64,000 nucleotides of DNA, from positions 1,798,001 through 1,862,000 of the forward strand of contig CAVZUK010000003.1 of NCBI GenBank assembly GCA_963778465.1. The letters run 5' to 3'. Within the stretch, counting starts at the first letter, position 1; each line of letters begins with the position of its first letter. Below the pieces are notes generated by a model. It ran no database searches, had not been told where the DNA came from, and saw nothing but the letters and a program-made list of their open reading frames with translations. The translations under genes were made by a program, and so were the position numbers. Of the stretch, positions 37,008 to 45,053 are shown one piece after another. The DNA comes from CAVZBW01 sp963778465 (GTDB taxonomy: Bacteria; Actinomycetota; Acidimicrobiia; Acidimicrobiales; RAAP-2).

Positions 37008-37091
37008 GGTACTAGTTATACTAGTTCTAGTCGTGGGCGTTGGCAACGGCGACCCCGTGGCACGTCGAAGGGGAACGCCAGAATGGAGACG

Positions 37092-37434
37092 TGGATCAAG
37101 GCGAAAGCCCGGGGGACGTAGATCCCCCGCCGGCTGTTCCGTGGGCGGAATCGGCGTGTGAGCTCGCCGAGCGAGGCTGGGCCCAGGTGGCCGCTGCCCT
37201 TGGACCCGAGTCCCTCGGGGCGCTGATGCACGACGATCGCCATGAATGGCGGCATCTCGGTGACGAAGGCGTTGCGAGGCAGCATGCCTATGGTGCCTGC
37301 CTCCCTTTCGACGAAACCCGCTCGGGCGAGGGGACCTCGGGAACTTCCTCCTCGAGGGACTCTCCGAGGCCGCACGACGAATCCTGACGTATCGGGCGAA
37401 CTCGAGGGGTGCCCGGGCCGGCTACTTGGTCTGA
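37092..37434 (+). pseudogene. small frameshifted gene upstream of the MTHFR-like gene
   Basis: The first part (ESACELAERGWAQVAAALGP, LGALMHDDRHEWRHLGDEG, CLPFDE) reads like the start of a small enzyme. After a one-base shift near 37320, a second frame continues (GNFLLEGLSEAARRILTYRA) to a stop at 37432. Together they would give about 115 residues. I do not recognise the family. As it stands no single frame covers it, so it is a pseudogene or an assembly indel. Confidence 0.4.
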
Positions 37435-37458
37435 GCAAACGGCCAGCTAGCGTGGCGC

Positions 37459-38253
37459 ATGGCTGAGCGCGCCTTCGAGGTCGTCGCCGAGATCGAGCCG
37501 GCAACCAAACCCGACCTGACGCGGATTCGTCATCAGGTGGGTGTGCTGGCTCCGATAGCGGATGCCTTTCTCGTTCCCGACAATCACCTGGGACGAGCGA
37601 CGGTCTCGAGCATCGCCGTCGCCCACGAGGTCGCCGCCATGGGCCAACGGGCCATCGCCTGTCTCAACAGCCGCGATCGGAACCGTCTGGGTTTCCGCCG
37701 CGATCTCTTGACGGCGGCCGCGTACGGGGTCGACCGCTTCCTCTGTGTCTTTGGGGACGAGCCCGCGTCGGGATCACGGTCCACGGACCTCGACGTGCGG
37801 ACGATGCTCGAGGAGGTCCGGACATTCGGTAGCTCCGCGACCTTCGCGGGACACGGTCCGTTCGGAGTCGGCGTGACGAGCAGGCTCAAACCCCTCCCAT
37901 CCTGGAAGGAGGACGCCGACTTCTTGTTCCTGCAGGCCAGCTTTGATCTCGGGAAGCTCATGCGCTGGAGGGAATCGTTGGAGTTCGACGGAGCGGTCTA
38001 TGCGGGAGTCCTCGTAGTGGCGAATCCGGGAATGGCCAAGACCTTGCTCCAAGCAACCGACCAGATCGAGATCCCGCCTGATCTCCTGACCGACCTCGGG
38101 GCAGATCCGGACGCCGGGGTCGAGCGGGCGTGCAAACTGATGCGCGAGATCGAGTCCAGCAGGGCCTTCGATGGCGTGCACCTCGTTCCCGTGGGCCGCT
38201 ATCGGTCTGTCGGCGCTCGCCTGGAGCAGCAGGGGTGGCGGCGGCCCCGCTAA
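37459..38253 (+). CDS. methylenetetrahydrofolate reductase-like protein
   Basis: The 264-residue protein resembles the FAD-binding TIM barrel of MTHFR, which reduces 5,10-methylene-THF. Evidence: EIEPATKPDLTRIRHQVG near the start, AVAHEVAAMGQRAIACLNSRDRN, where a strand-loop pattern of the barrel is kept, and FLFLQASFDLGKLMRW, which corresponds to the active-site F-x-T-Q-x-x-F/Y strand. MetF-related proteins of this short type also occur as partners in other C1 enzymes. Cytoplasmic. It has no ribosome binding site; TAGCGT lies 5 bases before the ATG. Confidence 0.75.
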   Translation: MAERAFEVVAEIEPATKPDLTRIRHQVGVLAPIADAFLVPDNHLGRATVSSIAVAHEVAAMGQRAIACLNSRDRNRLGFRRDLLTAAAYGVDRFLCVFGDEPASGSRSTDLDVRTMLEEVRTFGSSATFAGHGPFGVGVTSRLKPLPSWKEDADFLFLQASFDLGKLMRWRESLEFDGAVYAGVLVVANPGMAKTLLQATDQIEIPPDLLTDLGADPDAGVERACKLMREIESSRAFDGVHLVPVGRYRSVGARLEQQGWRRPR

Positions 38254-38266
38254 CCCTGGGTCGTCG

Positions 38267-39119
38267 TCACGCAGGCCAGAGCTTGCGCCAGGCGTCCCGT
38301 GCGGCGCCGCTCTTCAGGAAGTGCGCGAGGAGCACGAACAGCCCGAGGGAAAGAGTGAAAAGGACGATTGGTCCCGTTGGAACCGAGGCCCGCGTCAGAA
38401 CAACGCTCAGACCACCGCAGAAAGCAACAAGGGCAGCGGCACCGAGGGTGGAACCCAAGAGGAGCTCGCGGGCGCTCCGCAGTCGGAGCGCATCGTCCCA
38501 GGCGAGATCGAGGGTATCGCTCCCCGCCGATGGCCGATCGAGGATCGCCCGCGCCGACCAGATGGCCAGGGCCGCCTGGGTCAGAATCACCAGCACGGCT
38601 GCCCACAACCATGGTCGTGTCGTTGGCGCCGTGGCCCAGAGCGTCCACGTGGCGACGAGGGCCGTGGTGGGGACGGCCAACGTCAAGGCGAGCCACTCCT
38701 TCCTTGTCAGTGCGTCCCTGAGTGCGAGCCGGCGTAGGTGCGCCAACCGAGTCGAGCCGGATGCTCTCCATCGAGGCCGAGCGCGCCGCCACGAGCACGG
38801 AGAGCGTGATGACGGCGGGACCGCCGATCACGAGCGCGAATGCTGGACCCGAGGGAAGGGCTCTGTCGGGTCGCCCGTATTCCATTCCCCATTGCAGCAA
38901 AACCGCTCCAAGAAGCCCGGCGACGAGACCGGCCAGCTCCCGGGAACGCAGGTACCGAATGACCCTCAGTTCGATTGCCGGCGTCAGAGCCAGGTCCACG
39001 CGCGCCGCAAGCTGCGCGCCCGCTTGGACCAGCTCGTGATGTCGCGCCGAGCGCGGCACGCCCATGAGGAGGAGGACCACCGCATAGGTGGCAATCCAGG
39101 GAAGTCCGGGTCCGTTCAT
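38267..39119 (-). pseudogene. polytopic membrane protein, frameshifted, GntR-linked
   Basis: The 5' part (39119 to about 38750) encodes helices IATYAVVLLLMGVP, LAGLVAGLLGAVLLQWGM and FALVIGGPAVITLSVLVAAR. The 3' part, in another frame (38267-38746), carries helices WLALTLAVPTTALVATWTLW, WLWAAVLVILTQAALAIW, LLLGSTLGAAALVAFCGG and GPIVLFTLSLGLFVLL. Both read as one seven-helix protein of about 280 residues whose frame breaks near 38745-38760. The ATG overlaps the GntR stop (ATGA), the usual arrangement of YtrA-type GntR operons, in which a membrane protein is co-regulated. The function is unknown. Confidence 0.6.
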
Positions 39120-39577
39120 CCCGACACCCCGCCCTGGCCCGTCATGCCCCAGCTCAAGCCGGCTGGCCGCGGTGTCCGGGTGGGTGGGGGCTGGTCGAGC
39201 CGGGATCGAGACCGAGCTCCCGTCGCACGATGGCCAGGGCCTCGCGGGCCGATGCCGAGCCGGCGCATGACCTCGGCGAAGTCCCGAGTGGCTCGTACCG
39301 CTTCTCGCCGCTGCGGAGTCGGGGAGCCGGCCACGAACGTGCCGTGGCGCCCGCGCGTCTCCACGAGTCCGGCGGCCTCCAGCTCCCGGTACGAGCGCGC
39401 CACCGTGTTGACGGCGAGATGGAGATCGCCGGCCAGCTGCCGCACCGTCGGCAGCCGCTCCTCCGGCTCGATCCGACCCGAATCGATGAGGGCAGCCAAT
39501 TGGGCGCGAACCTGCTCGAACGACGGCACCGCGGACTGCGGGTCCACCTGGACAACCGAAGGAACCCTGTCGGCCAT
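39116..39577 (-). CDS. GntR-family (YtrA-type) transcriptional regulator
   Basis: The frame gives a 153-residue protein with an N-terminal winged helix-turn-helix (FEQVRAQLAALIDSGRIEPE, LPTVRQLAGDLHLAVNTVAR, LEAAGLVETRGRHGTFVAG), followed by only a short C-terminal part, as in the YtrA subfamily. The last 40 residues look non-coding. In another frame EALAIVRREL-type sequence continues as expected for the family, so a one-base indel near 39250 is likely. The stop overlaps the membrane protein start (ATGA). Direct repeats upstream (39609-39626) are a candidate operator. Confidence 0.75.
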   Translation of the reverse strand: MADRVPSVVQVDPQSAVPSFEQVRAQLAALIDSGRIEPEERLPTVRQLAGDLHLAVNTVARSYRELEAAGLVETRGRHGTFVAGSPTPQRREAVRATRDFAEVMRRLGIGPRGPGHRATGARSRSRLDQPPPTRTPRPAGLSWGMTGQGGVSG

Positions 39578-39608
39578 TTCCCGTTTGTAGCAGAGATTGT
39601 TGCGTCGT

Positions 39609-39626
39609 TGCAATACAATGCAATAC
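39609..39626. promoter_or_regulatory. tandem TGCAATAC repeats between GntR and amidase genes
   Basis: TGCAATAC occurs at 39609-39616 and again at 39619-39626, 10 bases apart, placing both copies on one face of the helix. The site lies 32 bases upstream of the GntR start and 75 bases before the divergent amidase, so it is a plausible operator of the GntR protein. Confidence 0.45.
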
Positions 39627-39701
39627 GGTTGACGGTGCGACGATCCCGGTGCTCGACCGATCGGTGGACCTCGTCCTCGGTGGCGAGGTAGATATCGTCC
39701 G

Positions 39702-41108
39702 GTGAGCGACCTCTGCAGCTGGTCTGCATCCGACCTCCTCGAGGCCATGGCTGCACGCCACGTGTCCAGCCGAGAGGTCGTGGAGGCCCACCTGGATCGG
39801 ATCGCGGCGGTCAATCCGAAGATCAACGCCCTCGTCCAAGCGACGGATCCAGAACGCTGCCTGCGCGAAGCCGACCTGGTGGACGCCGCTCGGGCCGGGG
39901 GCGACACGCTGGGGCTCCTGGCCGGACTTCCGGTGGTGCTCAAGGACGTCGTGCACGTCGAGGGGCTCGTGACGAGCGGGGGGAGCCCCGCGCTCCGGCG
40001 CATCTCTACCGAGGACGCCACGGTGGTGGCCCGGATGCGGGCCGCCGGCGCGATCATTATGGGCGTCACCAACGTGCCGGAGATGGGACGCGGCGGGGAG
40101 TCGGCCAACGACCTCTACGGGCGCACCAACAACCCCTACGACCTGTCGCGCTCGCCTGGCGGGAGCAGCGGAGGCTCTGCGGCTCTCGTCGCGGCCGGCG
40201 GGGCGCCGCTCAGCATCGGCTCCGACGGTGGCGGAAGCGTGCGCCAGCCCTGCCACAACAACGGCATCGCCGGCATCAAGCCCACCCATGGACGGATCCC
40301 GCGCACCGGCAGCGTCTACGGGGACGCCCCCGGCATCTTCAGTCCGTTCGTCTGCTACGGGGCGTTGGCCCGGTCGGTGGCGGACCTCGGGTTGGCCCTG
40401 TCGGTAGTGAGCGGGCCCGACGGGCGTGATCCGCTGGCCGCTCCCGTGCCCCTCACGCCTCCCGAGGCAGTCGACGTGTCCCAGCTCCGCGTGGCCTTCA
40501 TGCTCGGGGACGGGATCTCCGTGGCAGACGACGACATGGCCGCCACCGTCCGGGCGGCGGCCCAGGCGTTGCAGGGGAGGACCGTCCGCGTCGCCGAGGA
40601 TCGGCCCCAGTGTCTGGACCGGGTGATGGAGCTGCTGTGGGAGACGGTGTTCCTCGGCGGCGACCGGGGCGCCGGGTTCCGAGACGAGCTGCACCAGATC
40701 GGGGCCGACGAGCACACCGAGGAGCTGGACGAGTTCCTTCGCCAGGCGGCCCGACTCGAGCTGACCGTGACCGAGGTGAGGAGCCGGCTCGTCGAGATCG
40801 ACAGCTTCCGCATGGCCATGATGGCCTTCCTGGACGACTACGACATCCTGCTGACGCCGGCGATGCCCAGCGCGGCCAAGCCGCACCACCACGGCCTCAA
40901 CGAGATCGCAGACTTCTCCTTCCTCATGGCGCACAACCTCACGGGATGGCCGGCGGCAGTGGTCCGCTGTAGCACCAGCCCGGACGGCCTGCCCCTGGGG
41001 GTCCAAGTCGTGGCCGGCCCGTGGCAGGAGGCGCGCGCGTTGGCGGTGGCTCGGCTGCTGGAGACGTCACTAGGGGGGTGGCGGCCCCCGCCGATCGTTT
41101 CGAGCTAG
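39702..41108 (+). CDS. amidase signature family enzyme
   Basis: The 468-residue enzyme hydrolyses amide bonds with a Ser-cisSer-Lys triad. The triad is visible: the lysine in LPVVLKDVVHVEGL (residue about 85), the cis-serine in SRSPGGSSGGSAALVA and the nucleophile serine in SIGSDGGGSVRQPC. It has the usual length and the C-terminal helices (DYDILLTPAMPSAA). The GTG start follows a TAGATA box by 7 bases, suggesting a leaderless message. The substrate is unknown; the family includes fatty-acid, aromatic and indole-acetamide amidases as well as GatA. Confidence 0.9.
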   Translation: MSDLCSWSASDLLEAMAARHVSSREVVEAHLDRIAAVNPKINALVQATDPERCLREADLVDAARAGGDTLGLLAGLPVVLKDVVHVEGLVTSGGSPALRRISTEDATVVARMRAAGAIIMGVTNVPEMGRGGESANDLYGRTNNPYDLSRSPGGSSGGSAALVAAGGAPLSIGSDGGGSVRQPCHNNGIAGIKPTHGRIPRTGSVYGDAPGIFSPFVCYGALARSVADLGLALSVVSGPDGRDPLAAPVPLTPPEAVDVSQLRVAFMLGDGISVADDDMAATVRAAAQALQGRTVRVAEDRPQCLDRVMELLWETVFLGGDRGAGFRDELHQIGADEHTEELDEFLRQAARLELTVTEVRSRLVEIDSFRMAMMAFLDDYDILLTPAMPSAAKPHHHGLNEIADFSFLMAHNLTGWPAAVVRCSTSPDGLPLGVQVVAGPWQEARALAVARLLETSLGGWRPPPIVSS

Positions 41109-41226
41109 CCGCTTCGTCCAGGAAGCACACGAACACGATCGGTGTCCCGGGCCCCCTCGAGGTGGCTCGAAGTCGCTTCACACACCTCCGTCGCGGCCCA
41201 TCTCGGGGCCGCCACTCGCGCCCTTC

Positions 41227-41570
41227 CTATTCGGCGTTCCTTCCAGGGCTGTGCAAACGGGACGACCAGCACACCCTGGGCGCGTCGTCGCGCTGGATGG
41301 CATCCATGACAGTGGTGGGCGTCGCACCCTCGCCGATGCCGATGGGGGATCGAAGAGAGTGGACGGCGAAGTGGTAATGGTGGGCCGGTCCCCCTTTGGT
41401 GGGCACATCGGGTAGTACGCGGCCTTACCACCGCCGTTGAGGCCCTGAAGGGCACCGATCGGAACGCTGTCGCTCGGCACCGACGCCACGGCGGGGGAGA
41501 AGCGGTAGGTGGTCCAGTGGAAGAACGTGCCGCCGGGCGCGTCGGGGCCCGTGATGACGTTGCCCGTCAT
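41227..41570 (-). pseudogene. remnant of a YbhB/PEBP family gene
   Basis: The minus strand encodes TGPDAPGGTFFHWTTYRF and YYPMCPP, matching the DPDAPGGTFTHW and GPCPPKG signatures of phosphatidylethanolamine-binding (Raf kinase inhibitor-like) proteins. Next, in a shifted frame, comes PHHYHFAVHSLRSPIGIGEG and ATPTTVMDAIQ. The N-terminal third is missing, and the last part no longer matches. The gene is broken by at least one frameshift and truncations. The remaining gap between the amidase and VOC genes is otherwise empty. Confidence 0.65.
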
Positions 41571-41718
41571 CCCCACGATCGACGACCGAGGCGCCGGTTG
41601 CTGGCCTGGGCCACGATCCACCGGGCCGGCCACGGAGTCCCGAAGGGCGTCCGGGTACGCTCGGGAGACCTGCAGACAGGGAGACGGGGAGACGGAGAGA
41701 CGGACGAGGAGGTTCTCG

Positions 41719-42183
41719 ATGTCGCTGGGTTTTGACCACGTGACGCTGGCGGTCACCGACCTGGAAGGTGCTAAGCGCTTTCTGTCCGTGCTCGGGTTCG
41801 AAGAGGAGAAGACCGTCCTCGCACGAGGCGAGACGATCGCCGACTACATGGGCATCCCCGATTGGGAGTCCGACCATGTCACCCTCGTGCTCCAGGGCGT
41901 GGATTTCCGCCAGGAGATCCAGCTCCTACGGTTCCACCGCCCCCCGCTGGAGATCGACGGGGGATCGGGCGTCCTCTCGCGTTCAGGCTTCAACCACATC
42001 TGCTTCCGGACGGACAGCATCGAGGCCTCGCTCGACAGGTTCGCCGCCATCGGGGTCAAGCCCCGCAATCAGATCATGGACTTTCACGATCGCAAGCTGG
42101 TGTTCTTGAACGGGCCCGATGGTGTCGTGATCGAACTGGCGGAATGGACGATCCCCCCGCCGCCCCCCCGCCGGCAGGCGTGA
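41719..42183 (+). CDS. VOC family protein (glyoxalase/bleomycin resistance-type)
   Basis: The 154-residue protein has the beta-alpha-beta-beta-beta vicinal-oxygen-chelate fold: GFDHVTLAVTDLEGAKRFLS, SDHVTLVLQGVDFRQEIQLL, GFNHICFRTDSIEASLDRFA and LVFLNGPDGVVIELAEW. The metal-type residues His7 (DHV), Glu and His (NHICF) and the terminal Glu (IELAEW) are in the expected strands. AGGAGG lies 6 bases before the ATG. Its stop overlaps the start of the Coq4-like gene (GTGA), so the two proteins are made in a fixed ratio. Confidence 0.88.
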   Translation: MSLGFDHVTLAVTDLEGAKRFLSVLGFEEEKTVLARGETIADYMGIPDWESDHVTLVLQGVDFRQEIQLLRFHRPPLEIDGGSGVLSRSGFNHICFRTDSIEASLDRFAAIGVKPRNQIMDFHDRKLVFLNGPDGVVIELAEWTIPPPPPRRQA

Positions 42184-43355
42184 GCGCTCCGACCACCCCC
42201 GGCTTCTCGCCCGGGAGGGTCGACGACGCAGAGCCAACCGTGCTGGCCCGGGCGGCATTCACCGTGGCTTCGACAGGAGGTACGACCCCGCTCTCGGAGG
42301 CGGATCGTCGCGCCATCGTCAGCGCCTTGCCCACGGTGTTCGGCTGCTCACCCCCTCCCGACGCTGACGTGGACTCGCTCGACTGCGTCGCGTCCGGAGA
42401 CCTGGTGCGCCGCATCGCAGATCCCGAGCGACGGCTCGAGCTCGTGCGGGTCCTGGCCGTGCTGGCCCTGCTCGACGGGGCGGTCGAGAAGGGCAAGCTC
42501 GGCATCGTCCTCGACGTCGCCACATCCCTGCACGTTCACGGGGAATTCGTCTACGCCCTCTATCAGCTCACCCTGGACCACGCCCGATGGGCCGGGTTCG
42601 ACATGATCCGGGCGGGGACCATGACCGTGCCCGGTATTCCGTGGGACCCCGAAGACCCCTACGGCCCCTACCACCCCTCCGGGGGAGAGGCTGCCGACCC
42701 GGTCCTCGCGGCCCGCTACGAGCGCCTCGCCGAGATGGAGGACGGCACCCTCGGGCACGCCTTCTTCCATCGCTACCGGGCCAGCGACTACGAGTTTGCC
42801 GGCCACCCCGACGGGTTGGCCGAGCTGTGGGCCACCCGCCACGACTGCCTGCATCTCCTGTCGGGTTACTCGACGTCGGCGCAGGGAGAGCTCCTGGTGG
42901 CCGGGTTCACCGGAGGACAGTTCGATCCGGGCGTCGACTTCATGGAGAGCCACGTCCTCCCGACCATCCTCATCTACCACCTGGGCATCGACATCAACAA
43001 GGGCCTCAACGCCGGGGACAAGCGCCGCATGGAGGCCGACCCCGAGTGGGCCGAGAACTACGACGGCAACGTCCATCTCGGCCTCGACGCCGAGAAGCTC
43101 TGGTTGGCCATTGCCCGCGGGCGCGCCATGGCGGTGAACCTCTTCTCGGGCCACTGGGACTTTTGGGCCCAGGCCGCCGTGCCGCTCGAGGAGCTGCGCG
43201 AGCGGTGGCGGATTCCCCCGCTGGACCCGGCCATGGCGGCGCTCGACGACGACAACATCCGTCGAGAGGACTACGTCCGGTCGGGCCTCGCGCCACCGGG
43301 CCGGGTGTTCTCGCCGGTGGTGGCCGACCGATCGCTCTCGTCCGGGAGTGGCTGA
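42180..43355 (+). CDS. Coq4-like protein with TerB-like N-terminus (paralogue 2)
   Basis: The 391-residue protein has a TerB-like helical domain at about 45-130 (RRLELVRVLAVLALLDGAVE, KLGIVLDVATSLHVHGEFVY). The Coq4-like core holds an exact HDxxHx11E metal signature, HDCLHLLSGYSTSAQGE. GTLGHAFFHRYRASDYEFAG precedes it, as in the other two paralogues. The C-terminal 130 residues include a repeated His/Asp-rich helical part. GTG at 42180 overlaps the VOC stop (GTGA), so it is translationally coupled. No ubiquinone gene is near. Its function is unknown; a pairing with a VOC enzyme suggests small-molecule modification. Confidence 0.8.
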   Translation: MSAPTTPGFSPGRVDDAEPTVLARAAFTVASTGGTTPLSEADRRAIVSALPTVFGCSPPPDADVDSLDCVASGDLVRRIADPERRLELVRVLAVLALLDGAVEKGKLGIVLDVATSLHVHGEFVYALYQLTLDHARWAGFDMIRAGTMTVPGIPWDPEDPYGPYHPSGGEAADPVLAARYERLAEMEDGTLGHAFFHRYRASDYEFAGHPDGLAELWATRHDCLHLLSGYSTSAQGELLVAGFTGGQFDPGVDFMESHVLPTILIYHLGIDINKGLNAGDKRRMEADPEWAENYDGNVHLGLDAEKLWLAIARGRAMAVNLFSGHWDFWAQAAVPLEELRERWRIPPLDPAMAALDDDNIRREDYVRSGLAPPGRVFSPVVADRSLSSGSG

Positions 43356-43418
43356 GCCGCTGGGGTTCGGTGCGGCCGGGCCCTTGGTTGCGTTCGCAGA
43401 AATCTGCAACTATTTAGC

Positions 43419-44774
43419 ATGGAGAAGAGCGAGGTCGACGTCTGCATAGTGGGGGCAGGTTTCGCCGGGTTGGCCGCCGCCCGCAAACTCGTCGCCGCGG
43501 GCCGGGACGTGGTCGTCCTCGAGGCTCGCGACCGGGTCGGTGGGCGGGTGTGGAACCGGGAGATGTCGGACGGGACGATCGTGTCGGCCGGTGGCACGTG
43601 GTTGGGACAGCGGCAGGACCGCATGTTCTCGATCTGCAACGAGCTCGGCGTCACCACGTACCCGCAGTTCGAGGACGGCGATGTCGTGCTCGACGTGGAC
43701 GGTGCTCAGTACCGCTACTCCGGTCTGATCCCGAAGTTCGGTCTCCACCATGTAGCCGCATTGGGACTCGGACTCTGGCGTCTCGACCGGATGGTCAAGC
43801 GGGTCCCCGTGGAGGCCCCGTGGGAGACCGCGGGTGCGGCCAAACTCGACTCGACCACGCTCGCGGGCTGGGTCACCAATCCGCTCAATGTTCCCTCCAA
43901 GCGGGCGCAGGCCCTCCTGCTGGCCGGGATGAGCACATTCTTCTGCTGCGATCCCTCGGAGGTCTCGCTTCTCGGCAGCATGGTCCTTGCCGCGGGCGGC
44001 GGAAGCTTCCAGTACTACGCGGACTCCACCAAGACCGAGACGCATCTCATCGACGGGGGTCCCCCGGGGGTGGCGGATCGGCTGGCGGGCGCACTGGGGG
44101 ACCGGGTGCAGCTCGCCCGGCCGGTGCGGAAGATCCGACAGACGGACGAGCGGGTCGAGATCACGGCGGACGGCGCGACGGTCTCGGCCACACGGGCCAT
44201 CGTGGCGACCCCACCGGTGGTGGCCAGCAAGATCGAGTTCGATCCGGCCCTGCCGCCCGCCCACGCGCACCTGCTGCAGCGCTACGTTCCGGGCTCCGTC
44301 ATCAAGACCATCGTGAGCTACGAGGAGCCCTTCTGGCGAAGCGACGGCTTGACGGGCGAGACGGTGGCACCCGGATCACCGGTTCCCATCTCCATCGATC
44401 AATCACCCCTCGGGGCGTCGCCCGGGGTGCTCACGAGCTTCGCCGGGGGTGCGGACGCGCTCGAGCTGGCTGGCCTGGCCCCCGAGCGGCGCAGGGAGAT
44501 CTGGCTCAACGAGCTCGCAAAGCGTCTCGGTCCAAAGGCCCTGACCCCGAGTGCCTACCTCGAGACCAACTGGTCCGCCGAGCAGTGGTCGCTCGGCGGC
44601 ATGATCGGGCACCTGCCCCCCGGCGTGTTGACCAACTACGGACCCGCGATCAGGGCGCCGGCCGGCAACATCCACTGGGCGGGGTCGGAGCGGGCGACCC
44701 TCATGCACGGTCTCATCGAGGGCGCGGTCCGCTCGGGGGAGCGCGCCGCGGACGAGGTCCTCCAGGCGCTCTGA
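43419..44774 (+). CDS. flavin-containing amine oxidoreductase
   Basis: The 451-residue protein has an FAD-binding Rossmann start (VDVCIVGAGFAGLAAARKLV, then VVVLEARDRVGGRVWNRE), the monoamine-oxidase signature. A substrate domain and the C-terminal FAD-binding motif GNIHWAGSERATLMHGLIEG follow. It likely oxidises an amine, releasing an aldehyde, ammonia and H2O2; related members include putrescine oxidases and phytoene desaturase relatives. No signal peptide is present. It lies alone on the plus strand, 63 bases after the Coq4-like gene. Confidence 0.88.
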   Translation: MEKSEVDVCIVGAGFAGLAAARKLVAAGRDVVVLEARDRVGGRVWNREMSDGTIVSAGGTWLGQRQDRMFSICNELGVTTYPQFEDGDVVLDVDGAQYRYSGLIPKFGLHHVAALGLGLWRLDRMVKRVPVEAPWETAGAAKLDSTTLAGWVTNPLNVPSKRAQALLLAGMSTFFCCDPSEVSLLGSMVLAAGGGSFQYYADSTKTETHLIDGGPPGVADRLAGALGDRVQLARPVRKIRQTDERVEITADGATVSATRAIVATPPVVASKIEFDPALPPAHAHLLQRYVPGSVIKTIVSYEEPFWRSDGLTGETVAPGSPVPISIDQSPLGASPGVLTSFAGGADALELAGLAPERRREIWLNELAKRLGPKALTPSAYLETNWSAEQWSLGGMIGHLPPGVLTNYGPAIRAPAGNIHWAGSERATLMHGLIEGAVRSGERAADEVLQAL

Positions 44775-45053
44775 TCGGGTGCAAGACCAACGGGGGAGCG
44801 TTTGTGGGGACAGCGAGGATTCGTCCATCACCTCCGACCTGACGAAGGCGTCAGGTTCGTCGTCCATGACGCCAATGAGGTCCGAGGCGACCAGGAAGAA
44901 GGTCGATGCCGCATCAGGCTGATGGAACGGCCGCTCGGCACCCGTTCCTCGGTGACCAGATCCGCGAACTCGCTCCACTCGAACGGGTCGTGTGGGGGGT
45001 CGCCGACCCTCGAATGTTCTCTGCAGGTCAGGTGCCTCTATCGTCTTCTTCCT

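Noticed and set aside
38250..41006. 918-codon minus-strand frame across the amidase gene
   Set aside because: Most of it is the shadow of the plus-strand amidase, whose catalytic motifs are intact. Only its 3' end is used, as part of the membrane-protein gene.
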